From an uncultured Christensenellaceae bacterium (GTDB lineage: Bacteria; Bacillota; Clostridia; Christensenellales; UBA3700), in assembly GCA_944380305.1 (NCBI GenBank), contig CALWHF010000006.1:1-64000 (forward strand): a stretch of DNA of 64,000 nucleotides, in the 5' to 3' direction. This document shows, piece after piece, positions 35,609 through 44,331 of this stretch (positions are counted from its first letter, which is position 1; every line of letters begins with the position of its first letter). The position numbers were made by a program, and so were the translations under genes. The notes beneath the pieces are model-generated. The model was not told the DNA's origin. It did not search any database and saw only the letters and a list, made by a program, of their open reading frames with translations.

Positions 35609-35624
35609 CTACAATATATTGTGG
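35609..35624 (-). promoter_or_regulatory. NrdR-like box 2
   Basis: Minus-strand CCACAATATATTGTAG matches the consensus palindrome. Its centre is 33 bp from that of box 1, about three helical turns, the usual spacing of NrdR box pairs (31-32 bp). Confidence 0.85.
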
Positions 35625-35730
35625 TTTTTGTGTTTTATGGCATATTTTGAAAAATCGGAAAAAACGCGCAGAAACGGTGTCGGAACGCCCTCAGAGACGA
35701 AAAGGACGCGAAATCGGGGCAAAAGAGAAG

Positions 35731-35750
35731 TCCCCGCAAAATCGCGGGGA
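35731..35750 (-). terminator. Hairpin after nrdG2
   Basis: 7-bp stem TCCCCGC / GCGGGGA; the minus-strand 3' side is only moderately T-rich, so it may be a weak terminator. Confidence 0.5.
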
Positions 35751-35787
35751 CACTACATATTGGAGGCGGGCTTAAGATGTCGTCGGT

Positions 35788-36474
35788 TCAGTTTTCTCCT
35801 CTTATTTTCACCGAAGGGACGAGGGGGCGCATTATCTCTGTGAAGCGGCGCAGTTTTTCGTCCGAGCAGGGGGAGAGATTGCCGTATGGTACGGCGTCGC
35901 TGTCCTTGAAGTTTTGCAGATAATAGCGTTTCGCGCCCGCTATCCATTGAGAGAGCTTCAGCATATCCTCTTCGCGGTGCAGTTCGTCGGCGACGGTAGT
36001 GCGCATTTCGTAATCCACGGCGTCCGAGATCAGGTATTTCACGCTTTCGTCAATTTTTGAGACGTCGATCGCGGTGCCCGCAGTCAGAGCGTAACGCTCT
36101 TTGCAGTTCTTGACGTCCATCGCGACGGTGTCCACGAGTCTGCTTTCGACGAGATTGCGCAGTTTGTCGGGATAGGAACCGTTCGTGTCCAGTTTTACCG
36201 AGTAACCCAGTTCCTTTATCTCGGAAAGCAGGGCGGATATATCGTCGTGTACGAGAGGTTCTCCTCCCGTCACGCATACGCCGTCCAGCACTCCTTTGCG
36301 TTTTTTCAGAAAGGAGAGAAGTTCTTTAGGATCGACGTCTTCTCCTTTGCCGTTCACTATCTCCCAGTTCTGACAGAACGGGCAGCGGAAATTGCAGCCC
36401 GCGAGGAACACCGTGCAGGCGACTTTCCCCGGGTAATCGAGAAGAGTGGTCTTCTGAAGTCCGGCTATTACCAT
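35788..36474 (-). CDS. nrdG2: Anaerobic ribonucleotide reductase activating protein, NrdG2 (TIGR02495) type
   Basis: A 228-residue radical SAM activase with the cluster motif CNFRCPFC (C-x3-C-x2-C) near residue 27, CVTGGEPLVHDD near 68 and a DTNGSYPD strand. It is longer than the 171-residue NrdG at the window start and of the TIGR02495 subgroup usually found with non-E. coli-type NrdD. It lies directly upstream of the redoxin-fused nrdD, so it most likely installs that enzyme's radical at G663. AAAGGAGG precedes the ATG. Confidence 0.9.
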   Translation of the reverse strand: MVIAGLQKTTLLDYPGKVACTVFLAGCNFRCPFCQNWEIVNGKGEDVDPKELLSFLKKRKGVLDGVCVTGGEPLVHDDISALLSEIKELGYSVKLDTNGSYPDKLRNLVESRLVDTVAMDVKNCKERYALTAGTAIDVSKIDESVKYLISDAVDYEMRTTVADELHREEDMLKLSQWIAGAKRYYLQNFKDSDAVPYGNLSPCSDEKLRRFTEIMRPLVPSVKIRGEN

Positions 36475-36629
36475 AAAACCTCCTTTATCGCCGCGTCGCC
36501 TCAGTGCGGCGTGCGGTCGCTGCGCTCCTTAGCGCGTGTATAGATACCATATATATTCCACATATCCGGTCTGAATGCGGCGTTGTTTGCGTTTCGTGCG
36601 ACGAGTCGCGGTTTCTGCGCAAAGACGGC

Positions 36630-36654
36630 AAAAAAAGCGGGCGTTGCCGCCCGC
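36630..36654 (-). terminator. Intrinsic terminator after the AraC-type regulator
   Basis: On the minus strand GCGGGCG / CGCCCGC (arms 36648-36654 and 36637-36643) with a 4-nt loop, followed by seven T. Confidence 0.9.
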
Positions 36655-36669
36655 GCCGTTTCGTCAGCG

Positions 36670-37437
36670 TCAGTCGCTGTTGTATTTTTCCGTCCTAGGG
36701 ATCTGCGTATATTCCTTGGGGCTGACTCCCGTGACCTTCTTGAACACTCTGGAGAAATAGAGCTGGTCGCTGAAGCCGCACATTTCGGCTATCTCGTATA
36801 TCTTGTAATTATTGATATTCTTGCTGAGCAGCAGTTTCTGCGCGAAGCCTATACGCGTCACGTTGAGGAACTGAAGAGGGGAGATGCCCTTTTCCTTTAT
36901 GAATTGCCTGCGGATATAGTCTTTGCTGAGAGGGAAGGTCGCATATACGTCGTCGAGCGAGAAGTTGGGGTCGGAGAAGTTTTCGACTATGCTGCTTGCG
37001 ATCATCTCGACGTGCTGAGAACAGTTGTCGCTGCCCGCGAAACTCGAGATCATGTTGAGCGTCAGCTCCGTGAACGAAAGTATGATGTTCGCCTGGTTTG
37101 GCACTTCGGCGTTGAAGTAGCGGTAGCACAGCGTCAGCACGTTGAAAATGTCCTTCTGCGGGTTGTCGCTGAGAATGATCGCCTTTTTGAAAGAGGGCGT
37201 CCAGTTCGCAACCGTCAGGTATATGTTTTTGAATCCCATCTTGGAATCGTTGGTGTGCAGAGTATGCGGGGGAATGATGACCATCTGATTGCGCGAATAT
37301 TCTATCGCGTCGCTGCCGTCGAAGAAGGTTATCGTTCCGTCTCCGTTCGTGCAGTAAATGATTTCCCAATAATCGTGCTGGTGCTGGGAAACGTGAAAGG
37401 TCTTCATGTTCTTTCCAATATAATTAATGATCGGCAT
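36670..37437 (-). CDS. AraC family transcriptional regulator with cupin sensor
   Basis: A 255-residue regulator. Residues 1-90 form a cupin-like ligand-binding half (HVSQHQHDYWEIIYCTNGDG, VIIPPHTLHT). The C-terminal 100 residues carry two helix-turn-helix motifs, ending in the classic YKIYEIAEMCGFSDQLYFSRVFKK. It is divergent from eda and the long sugar-acid operon and is the obvious candidate to control it, sensing a sugar acid or glycoside. GGAGGTGA precedes the ATG. Confidence 0.92.
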   Translation of the reverse strand: MPIINYIGKNMKTFHVSQHQHDYWEIIYCTNGDGTITFFDGSDAIEYSRNQMVIIPPHTLHTNDSKMGFKNIYLTVANWTPSFKKAIILSDNPQKDIFNVLTLCYRYFNAEVPNQANIILSFTELTLNMISSFAGSDNCSQHVEMIASSIVENFSDPNFSLDDVYATFPLSKDYIRRQFIKEKGISPLQFLNVTRIGFAQKLLLSKNINNYKIYEIAEMCGFSDQLYFSRVFKKVTGVSPKEYTQIPRTEKYNSD

Positions 37438-37505
37438 AAATTCACCTCCGAGTATTATTCTAGCGCATTTAACCTATTTTGTCCATAATTTTTTTACAAT
37501 TTACC

Positions 37506-37534
37506 TTGAAAAATTTTTCCCTTTAATTTATAAT
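37506..37534 (+). promoter_or_regulatory. Promoter of the eda-led sugar acid operon
   Basis: TTGAAA at 37506-37511 and TATAAT at 37529-37534, 17-bp spacing, in the divergent gap with the AraC regulator. Confidence 0.85.
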
Positions 37535-37608
37535 AAATTTATCGGGCGTAACGCGCCCGCAAGTGCGGCGTATTCAAAGGTTTTGCTTTTCGCCGACGGA
37601 GGAGATCA

Positions 37609-38250
37609 ATGGACAAGTTTGAAGTTTATTCGGCAATCAAAAAAGAGGGCGTTGTGGTCGTCATAAGAGGCGACAGCGTCGAGCAGGCTCTGAAGACGGT
37701 AGACGCCTGCTACAAGGGCGGCATAAAGTTTATCGAAGTGACTTTCACCGTTCCGCACGCCGACGCGATAATATCCGCGCTTTGCGAGAAATACAAGGGC
37801 ACAGACATGGTGGTCGGCGCGGGCACGGTCCTCGACGCAGAGACCGCGAGAGCGGCGATTCTTGCGGGAGCGCAGTTCGTGTTCAGCCCCAGTTTCGATG
37901 CCGCAACGATAAAACTGTGCAACCGATATGCGGTAGCGGTAGTGCCCGGCGTATTCACTCCGACCGAGGCGGTCGCGGCTCTCGAGCTGGGCGCGAATTT
38001 CGTAAAACTTTTCCCGGGAGACGTAGCTACGCCTGCGGGACTCAAGGCACTCAGAGGACCTTTGCCGCAGCTTCAGATAATGCCGACCGGCGGCGTAAGT
38101 CTCGCCAACGTGGAGGACTGGTTCAAGGCGGGCGCGGTCGCGGTAGGCGCAGGCTCGTTCGTGACCAAGGGCGCGAAGAAAGGCGACTACGAAGAGGTCG
38201 AGAAGACGGCGAGAGAGCTTGTCGAAAAAGTCAGGAACATCAAGAAATAA
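37609..38250 (+). CDS. eda: 2-keto-3-deoxy-6-phosphogluconate aldolase
   Basis: The 213-residue TIM-barrel aldolase splits KDPG into pyruvate and glyceraldehyde 3-phosphate. Markers are EVTFTVPHAD with the catalytic glutamate near residue 44, GAGTVLD, SPSFDA and FVKLFPGD with the Schiff-base lysine near residue 131, then PTGGVS. First gene of the operon. A KHG or KDPGal preference cannot be excluded, but uxuA and kdgK next door point to KDPG. Confidence 0.93.
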   Translation: MDKFEVYSAIKKEGVVVVIRGDSVEQALKTVDACYKGGIKFIEVTFTVPHADAIISALCEKYKGTDMVVGAGTVLDAETARAAILAGAQFVFSPSFDAATIKLCNRYAVAVVPGVFTPTEAVAALELGANFVKLFPGDVATPAGLKALRGPLPQLQIMPTGGVSLANVEDWFKAGAVAVGAGSFVTKGAKKGDYEEVEKTARELVEKVRNIKK

Positions 38251-38265
38251 GAGAGGTTTGACGAT

Positions 38266-39288
38266 ATGAGTATATTGACGGTAGGAGAGATAATGCTCAG
38301 ACTTCAGCCGTACGGATACAAGAGATTCGCGCAGGCGGAGGCGTACGAAGCCGTTTACGGCGGAGGAGAGGCGAACGTCGCGGTGTCGCTTGCTCAATTC
38401 GGCGAGGACGTTTCGTTCTTCACGAAACTGCCCGCAAACGCTATAGCCGACAGGTGCGTGGGAGAACTGCGCAGATACGGCGTGGACACGAAGAAGATCG
38501 TACGCGGCGGCGAAAGAATGGGCATTTACTTTTGCGAGAAGGGCTGTTCTCAGCGTCCGAGCAACGTGATATACGACAGGGCGCACAGCGCGATCAGCGA
38601 GATCGAGCCGGAGGACGTGGACACCGACAGATTGCTCGACGGCGTCGAATGGCTGCACTGGACGGGCATTACTCCCGCGATCTCCGACAAGACCGCGAAG
38701 GTGCTCGCGATCATCCTCGCGGCAGCAAAGAAAAAGAATATAAAGGTGTCGTGCGACCTCAATTACCGCAAGAAACTGTGGAGCAAGCAGAAGGCGAACG
38801 AAGTTATGTCCGAGCTTGTAAAGACGGTGGACGTGCTGATAAGCAACGAAGAGGACTGCAAGGACGTGTTCGGCATAGAGGCGGACGACAGCAATATAAG
38901 CGGCGGCAAGCTGAACAAGGAGGGTTACGCCGCTCTCGGCGCGAAGGTGCTTGCGAAGTTCCCCGCGCTTTCGGGCATAGCGTTCACTCTCAGAGAGAGC
39001 CACAGCGCGAGCCGCAACGGCTGGTCGGCGATATACGTCACGAGAAACGCGGTATTCGAGAGCAAACATTACGAAATAGACATCGTAGACAGAGTGGGCG
39101 GCGGCGACAGTTTCGGCGCGGGACTCATCTACGGGCTCAGGAACGGTCTCGGAGAACAGGCGGCACTCGAATTCGCGGTCGCGGCATCCTGCCTCAAACA
39201 TACGGTAGAGGGCGACTTCAACGTCGTTTCCGTTGCCGAAGTCAAAAAACTCGCGGAGGGCGACGGCAGTGGTAGAGTACAGAGATAA
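38266..39288 (+). CDS. kdgK: 2-keto-3-deoxygluconate kinase (PfkB family)
   Basis: A 340-residue PfkB-type sugar kinase: YGGGEANVAVSLAQFG at residues 30-46 binds substrate and DRVGGGDSFGAGLIYGL near 275-291 holds the catalytic aspartate and anion hole. It would phosphorylate KDG made by UxuA to feed Eda. It lies 15 bases after eda and overlaps uxaC by 20 bases. Substrate assigned by context. Confidence 0.88.
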   Translation: MSILTVGEIMLRLQPYGYKRFAQAEAYEAVYGGGEANVAVSLAQFGEDVSFFTKLPANAIADRCVGELRRYGVDTKKIVRGGERMGIYFCEKGCSQRPSNVIYDRAHSAISEIEPEDVDTDRLLDGVEWLHWTGITPAISDKTAKVLAIILAAAKKKNIKVSCDLNYRKKLWSKQKANEVMSELVKTVDVLISNEEDCKDVFGIEADDSNISGGKLNKEGYAALGAKVLAKFPALSGIAFTLRESHSASRNGWSAIYVTRNAVFESKHYEIDIVDRVGGGDSFGAGLIYGLRNGLGEQAALEFAVAASCLKHTVEGDFNVVSVAEVKKLAEGDGSGRVQR

Positions 39289-40639
39289 CGTGATAAAACT
39301 TCTTGGTTCCGAAAGAGCCGAAAAGATATACGCGGCGGTCAAGGATCTGCCGATAATCGATTATCATTGTCATCTGTCTCCCAAAGAGATATTCGAGGAC
39401 AAGCCTTTCGACGACATCGGCGAGATATGGCTTGCGGGCGATCACTATAAGTGGAGACTCATGCGCGGCTACGGCGTCGACGAGAAATATATCACGGGCG
39501 ACGCGTCGTGGGAAGAAAAGTTCGACAAGTTCGCCGAGGCGGTCGGTTACGCGCTCGGCAATCCCGTAAAGGACTGGGTCGCGGCTGAGCTGATGTTCTT
39601 CTTCGGCATCACGACCCCGCTGAATAAGGATACCGCGAAAGAGATAAGAAAGCAGGCAAACGCGGTGATAAAAGAGAAGAAGATCTCCCCCCGCAAGCTG
39701 ATAGAGGCGGCGAACGTGGAGTATATCGCGACGACCGACGATCCCTGCGACAGCCTCGAGTGGCACGACAGGATAGCAAAGGAAGGCGTGCTCAAAGCCA
39801 AGGTCGCGCCGACCTTCAGGGTGGACAACCTCGTATCTGTGGAAAAAGCGGATTACGCGGCGTACCTTGCAAGGCTCGCGGACGCGAGCGGCGTGAAGAT
39901 AATCTCTCTCGCAACGTTGCGCGAGGCGGTCGGGAAAAGGCTGGATTTCTTCGTGAGCAAAGGTTGCAGATTTTCCGATATAGGAGTGGCAGGATTCCCG
40001 TGCGGCGTCGCGGACGAGAAAGCGGCGGCGGAAACCTTCGCGAAGATACTGTCGGGCGGCAAGGCTTCTGACGAGGAGATAAGCGCGCTCAAGGGTTATC
40101 TCTACGTCTATCTTGCGGCCGAGTACAAAAAGCGCGGCATCACTATGCAGATGCACCTCGCCGTGACCCGCAATTCGAACAGCGCGATGTTCGCAAAGTG
40201 CGGCGCGGACAGCGGTTTCGACTGCGTCGGTAATTCGATAGACACCGACAAGCTGACCGCGGTGATAGACAGGATGAACGCGGGAGACGGCCTCCCCGAG
40301 ACGATAATCTACACTCTCAACCCGACGATGTACTATACGCTGATCACGATGATAGGCGCGTTCAGGGGAGTGCACCTCGGCGTCAGCTGGTGGTTCTGCG
40401 ACCACAGACGCGGCATGAGAGAGACTTTTGACAGGCTGACAGAGCTGGGTCATATCTGCTCGATGGTGGGCATGCTGACCGACAGCAGGAGTTTCCTGTC
40501 CTATACCAGACACGACTATTACAGGCAATGTCTCTGCGACTTCCTCGCGGACAATTCGTCCGAAAGGGACGGCGACGCGCCGACAGAGGTCGCGAAGAGG
40601 TTGTGCTATTATAACGCAAAGGAACTTTTGGAGGAATAA
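39269..40639 (+). CDS. uxaC: Glucuronate isomerase (uronate isomerase)
   Basis: The 456-residue enzyme of the amidohydrolase-related fold converts D-glucuronate to D-fructuronate. It has IIDYHCHLSPKEI near the N-terminus (metal-binding histidines), DDPCDSLEWH in the middle, and HLGVSWWFCDHRRGM and TDSRSFLSYTRHDYYRQ near the C-terminus, all family hallmarks. The likely start is GTG 39269 with GGAGGG 8 nt upstream, inside the end of kdgK; an ORF start at 39233 has no site. Two bases separate it from uxuA. Confidence 0.93.
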   Translation: MVEYRDNVIKLLGSERAEKIYAAVKDLPIIDYHCHLSPKEIFEDKPFDDIGEIWLAGDHYKWRLMRGYGVDEKYITGDASWEEKFDKFAEAVGYALGNPVKDWVAAELMFFFGITTPLNKDTAKEIRKQANAVIKEKKISPRKLIEAANVEYIATTDDPCDSLEWHDRIAKEGVLKAKVAPTFRVDNLVSVEKADYAAYLARLADASGVKIISLATLREAVGKRLDFFVSKGCRFSDIGVAGFPCGVADEKAAAETFAKILSGGKASDEEISALKGYLYVYLAAEYKKRGITMQMHLAVTRNSNSAMFAKCGADSGFDCVGNSIDTDKLTAVIDRMNAGDGLPETIIYTLNPTMYYTLITMIGAFRGVHLGVSWWFCDHRRGMRETFDRLTELGHICSMVGMLTDSRSFLSYTRHDYYRQCLCDFLADNSSERDGDAPTEVAKRLCYYNAKELLEE

Positions 40640-40641
40640 TT

Positions 40642-41691
40642 ATGGCATTCAGAATGACTTTCAGATGGTACGGCGAAAACGACAAGGTCACGCTTGACGA
40701 CATCAGGCAGATACCTTGTGTCGAAGGCGTGGTATCGGCGATATACGACGTTCCCGTCGGCGAGGTCTGGCCCGTAGAGAAGATCGAGAGACTCAAGAAA
40801 CTCGCAAACGACAAGGGGCTGACCTTCGAAGTCGTCGAGAGCGTGCCCGTTCACGAGGACATCAAGCTGGGCAACGCCAACGCGGCGAGACTCATCGAGA
40901 ACTACAAGGAGAACGTCAGACGTCTCGGCAAGGCGGGAGTCAAGTGTATCTGCTATAACTTCATGCCCGTGTTCGACTGGCTGAGGAGCAATCTCGCGAA
41001 GGAACTGCCTGACGGCTCTAACGCGCTCGCGTACGATCACGAGACCGTGCTTGCGATGAACCCGCTGACCAGCGAGCTTTCGCTGCCCGGCTGGGACGCG
41101 AGCTATACGAGAGAGGGACTCAAAGGACTTCTCGAGCAATACAAAGACATAGACGACGAAAAGCTGTGGGAGAACATGACGGTATTCCTCAAAGAGGTCG
41201 TCCCCGTAGCGGAGGAGAGCGGAGTCAAAATGGCGATACACCCCGACGATCCGCCGTGGGGTATCTTCGGTCTGCCCAGAGTCATCATCGACGAGAAGAA
41301 TCTCAAGAGATTCCTGTCCATCGTCGACAGCCCGAGCAACGGCATAACGCTGTGCACAGGCTCTCTCGGCGTCAACCCGAAGAACGATCTCGTATCCATG
41401 ATAAAGACCTGCAAGGGCAGAATGCCTTTCGTGCACCTGCGCAACATCAAGATCACGGGCGATCACTGTTTCGAAGAGAGCGGTCATCTCAGCGAAAAGG
41501 GAAGCCTCGATATGTACGATATAATCAAAGCTCTGTACGACGGCGGTTTCGACGGTTACGTCCGTCCCGACCACGGCAGAATGATATGGGGAGAGACGGG
41601 CAGAGCGGGTTACGGTCTGTACGACCGCGCGCTCGGAGCGATGTATCTGCAAGGCATTATCGAGGCGGTCGAAAAGAACGCAAAGAAGTAA
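40642..41691 (+). CDS. uxuA: Mannonate dehydratase
   Basis: A 349-residue TIM-barrel enzyme that dehydrates D-mannonate to 2-keto-3-deoxygluconate. Family marks are MTFRWYGENDKVTLDDIRQI at the start, ICYNFMPVFDWLR near 107, KMAIHPDDPPWGIFGLPRVI near 193 and TLCTGSLGVN, with metal-binding histidines and cysteine. Operonic between uxaC and the SDR. Confidence 0.95.
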   Translation: MAFRMTFRWYGENDKVTLDDIRQIPCVEGVVSAIYDVPVGEVWPVEKIERLKKLANDKGLTFEVVESVPVHEDIKLGNANAARLIENYKENVRRLGKAGVKCICYNFMPVFDWLRSNLAKELPDGSNALAYDHETVLAMNPLTSELSLPGWDASYTREGLKGLLEQYKDIDDEKLWENMTVFLKEVVPVAEESGVKMAIHPDDPPWGIFGLPRVIIDEKNLKRFLSIVDSPSNGITLCTGSLGVNPKNDLVSMIKTCKGRMPFVHLRNIKITGDHCFEESGHLSEKGSLDMYDIIKALYDGGFDGYVRPDHGRMIWGETGRAGYGLYDRALGAMYLQGIIEAVEKNAKK

Positions 41692-41741
41692 TAAACAAGG
41701 ATAATATTAAGAATCAATATAAATAAGGAAGGAGAAAAATC

Positions 41742-42575
41742 ATGTCGGTCTACAAGAACAAAGTGGTGGTCATCACCGGCGCGGGCGGCATCCTGTGCAG
41801 CGAGATAGCAAAAGAATACGCGAAATACGGCGCGAAGATAGCAGTGCTCGACCTCAATCTCGAGGCGGCGCAGAAAGTCGCGGACGAAATAGTCGCGGAC
41901 GGCGGCGTGGCAAAGGCGTACAAGGTCAACTGCCTCGACAAGGAGAACATGGAGCAGGCGAGAGTCGAGATCAACAAGGACCTCGGCAAGTGCGATCTTC
42001 TCGTAAACGGCGCGGGCGGCAACAACCCCAAGGGCACGACGACCAACGACTACTTCGATATGGCGGACGTAGAGAACCCTGACGTCAAGAGTTTCTTCGA
42101 CCTCGACGGCAACGGCGTGGACTTCGTGTTCAAACTCAACTTCCTCGCGACGTTCCTGACCACGCAGGTGTTTGCGAAAGACATGGTGGAAAGAGGCGGC
42201 AACATCATCAACATCTCGTCGATGAACGCTTTCAGACCTCTGACCAGGATACCCGCGTACAGCGGCGCGAAGGCGGCGGTCAGCAACTTCACGCAGTGGC
42301 TCGCGGTACACTTCGCGAAGGCGGGCATAAGGGTCAACGCGATTGCTCCCGGTTTCTTCGTGACCAACCAGAACAGAGCGTTGCTGTTCAACCCCGACGG
42401 CACTCCTTCGGCTCGTGCGGAAAAGATACTGCGCGGCACCCCGATGGGCAGATTCGGCGAGGCGAAAGAGCTGATGGGCACTATGTTGTGGCTCGCAGAC
42501 GACGAAAAGGCGGGGTTCGTGACGGGTATCGTCGTTCCGATAGACGGCGGTTTCTCGGCATATTCGGGAGTCTGA
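41742..42575 (+). CDS. SDR family oxidoreductase, probable D-mannonate (fructuronate) oxidoreductase
   Basis: A 277-residue short-chain dehydrogenase: cofactor loop ITGAGGILCSEIAKEY at 11-26, NGAGGNNP near 89, and the catalytic S-Y-K set in ISSMNAFRPLTRIPAYSGAK. The inserted DYFDMADVENPDVKSFFDLD region is found in fructuronate reductases of the SDR type that replace UxuB in Gram-positives. It completes the glucuronate pathway between UxaC and UxuA. Substrate inferred from context. Confidence 0.85.
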   Translation: MSVYKNKVVVITGAGGILCSEIAKEYAKYGAKIAVLDLNLEAAQKVADEIVADGGVAKAYKVNCLDKENMEQARVEINKDLGKCDLLVNGAGGNNPKGTTTNDYFDMADVENPDVKSFFDLDGNGVDFVFKLNFLATFLTTQVFAKDMVERGGNIINISSMNAFRPLTRIPAYSGAKAAVSNFTQWLAVHFAKAGIRVNAIAPGFFVTNQNRALLFNPDGTPSARAEKILRGTPMGRFGEAKELMGTMLWLADDEKAGFVTGIVVPIDGGFSAYSGV

Positions 42576-42599
42576 TTATACGGAAAAACAGGAGAGATT

Positions 42600-43877
42600 A
42601 TGAGTACGGTAGCGGTTTTGGGACTGGGAAACAGAGGCAAGAATTACGGCGGTCATCTGAACAAGCTCGAAGGAGTGAAGATCGTCAGCATCTGTGACAA
42701 ATATCAGGCAAAGATAGACAAAGTCAAGTCGGCGTGGAACGTGCCCGACGACAAGTGTTTCACCGACGAGGACAAGTTTTTCGCGCAGGGCAAGATAGCG
42801 GACGTGATGATCATCGCTACGCAGGACCGCGATCACTACGGTCATGCGATCAAGGCACTCAATCTGGGATACAATCTGCTTCTCGAAAAGCCGGTCAGCC
42901 CCAGCATAACCGAGTGTCTCGAGATAGAGAAACTGGCGAGAGAAAAGGGACTCAAGGTCCTGGTCTGCCACGTTCTCCGCTATGCGAATTATTACCGCAG
43001 GATAAAGAAGATAATAGACAGCGGCGTACTGGGCGAGATCAAGCTGATCAAGCATGACGAGCATATCTCGTGGTGGCATTTCTGCCACAGCTACGTCAGA
43101 GGAAACTGGCGCAGAGAGGAGGAAACGACCCCGATGCTGCTCGCGAAATGTTGTCACGACATGGATCTGCTGTACTGGTTCGCGGGCGCGAAGTGCAAGA
43201 GTCTTTCGTCGTACGGCGACCTCAGTTATTTCACGAAGGCGAATGCGCCAAAGGGTGCTACCGCGACGTGTTTCGACTGCCCGCATAAAGACACCTGTAT
43301 ATTCGAGTGCGAATATCAGTACGTCGGCAGAGGACGCAAAGGTCACAAATTCCCGTGGGGAACGTACGCGTTCTGCACGACGGGCAAAAAGGCGGACGTT
43401 ATAGAGGCTCTGAAGAAAGGCGAAAGAGGCAAGCTATGGTCTAGATGCGTATTCGGTTGCGACAACGACGTCGTAGATTGCCAGACCGTGAACATGGAGA
43501 TGGAGAACGGCGTCAAGATTGTTATGACCGCCAACGCGTTCAACGAGAAAGACCACAGACATACCGAGATCAGAGGTACGAAAGGCGAACTCATCGCCGA
43601 CGATACGGGCAGCGTGATCACGCTCAAGCTGTTCGACCAGAAACCTAAGAAGATCATCGTCAACATAATTCCTGTAATAAAGGGACATTACGGCGGCGAC
43701 CAGGGCATAACGAAATCCACCGCGGATATGCTTGCGGGCAAACTCGACCCTAACGGGCAGTATACCTGGATAAAGGATACGATAGAGAGTCATCGCATAG
43801 TTGCGGCGGCAGAGCTGTCGAGAAAGAACGGCGGCAGAAAAGTGGATATGACGGAGATACCCGACATAGAGAAGTGA
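42600..43877 (+). CDS. Gfo/Idh/MocA family oxidoreductase with cysteine cluster
   Basis: A 425-residue NAD(P)-dependent sugar dehydrogenase. Residues 1-120 form the Rossmann domain (VAVLGLGNRGKNYGGHL, LLLEKPVSPS); the rest is the substrate-binding beta-sheet domain. Unlike its two paralogues downstream it has a cysteine-rich insertion near residue 223 (CFDCPHKDTCIFECEYQYV) that could bind zinc or a cluster. Two bases before the next gene. Substrate unknown. Confidence 0.85.
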   Translation: MSTVAVLGLGNRGKNYGGHLNKLEGVKIVSICDKYQAKIDKVKSAWNVPDDKCFTDEDKFFAQGKIADVMIIATQDRDHYGHAIKALNLGYNLLLEKPVSPSITECLEIEKLAREKGLKVLVCHVLRYANYYRRIKKIIDSGVLGEIKLIKHDEHISWWHFCHSYVRGNWRREEETTPMLLAKCCHDMDLLYWFAGAKCKSLSSYGDLSYFTKANAPKGATATCFDCPHKDTCIFECEYQYVGRGRKGHKFPWGTYAFCTTGKKADVIEALKKGERGKLWSRCVFGCDNDVVDCQTVNMEMENGVKIVMTANAFNEKDHRHTEIRGTKGELIADDTGSVITLKLFDQKPKKIIVNIIPVIKGHYGGDQGITKSTADMLAGKLDPNGQYTWIKDTIESHRIVAAAELSRKNGGRKVDMTEIPDIEK

Positions 43878-43878
43878 T

Positions 43879-44331
43879 ATGGCGACTCTGTTCGACAGGG
43901 TGTGTGTTCTGACGAAAAAAGACCAGAGCACGCATCGCAAATTATATTTCGAAGTGCCTGAAGGCGCGAAGAAACTACATATAAGCGTCCGATACGAACC
44001 CAAGTATAATTACGACGAGGAATACGGGCTGGATTTGATCGAACGGAGCATGCTGAAACAAGCGGGCGAACCTCTTATGACGAGAGGAGAAATGCGAGCC
44101 GCGTTGCCTCTCGACAATCACCTGTCGTTTTCGCTCGACTCCCCGTCGGGAGCTGCAGGAACGGCGCACAGAGGCAATAACGTACAGAATTTTACGATAT
44201 GCGAGGACAGCGCGGACGGAGGGTTTTACCCGTGCCGCATAGAGCAAGGAGTGTGGACCTTCGTCATCAGCGTGACCTGCATAATCACGGACAAAATAGA
44301 AGTCGCGGTGAAGATAGAGGCGGAAGCATGA
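43879..44331 (+). CDS. Stand-alone beta-sandwich domain resembling the N-terminus of CehA/McbA phosphoesterases
   Basis: A 150-residue protein with no catalytic motif. The order FEVPEGAKKLHISVRYEPKY, then a conserved acidic LDLIERS strand, then NVQNFTICEDSADGGFYPC, then RIEQGVWTFVISV matches my memory of the domain that precedes the PHP domain in CehA/McbA metallohydrolases. Here it is a separate gene whose stop overlaps the PHP gene start (ATGA), so the two probably form one enzyme. A DgpB/DUF6379-like subunit is an alternative. Confidence 0.6.
   Translation: MATLFDRVCVLTKKDQSTHRKLYFEVPEGAKKLHISVRYEPKYNYDEEYGLDLIERSMLKQAGEPLMTRGEMRAALPLDNHLSFSLDSPSGAAGTAHRGNNVQNFTICEDSADGGFYPCRIEQGVWTFVISVTCIITDKIEVAVKIEAEA

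Noticed and set aside
36540..36570. AT-rich palindrome-like stretch upstream of nrdG2 as a third NrdR box
   Set aside because: It lacks the CACAATATATTG core and differs at several conserved positions.
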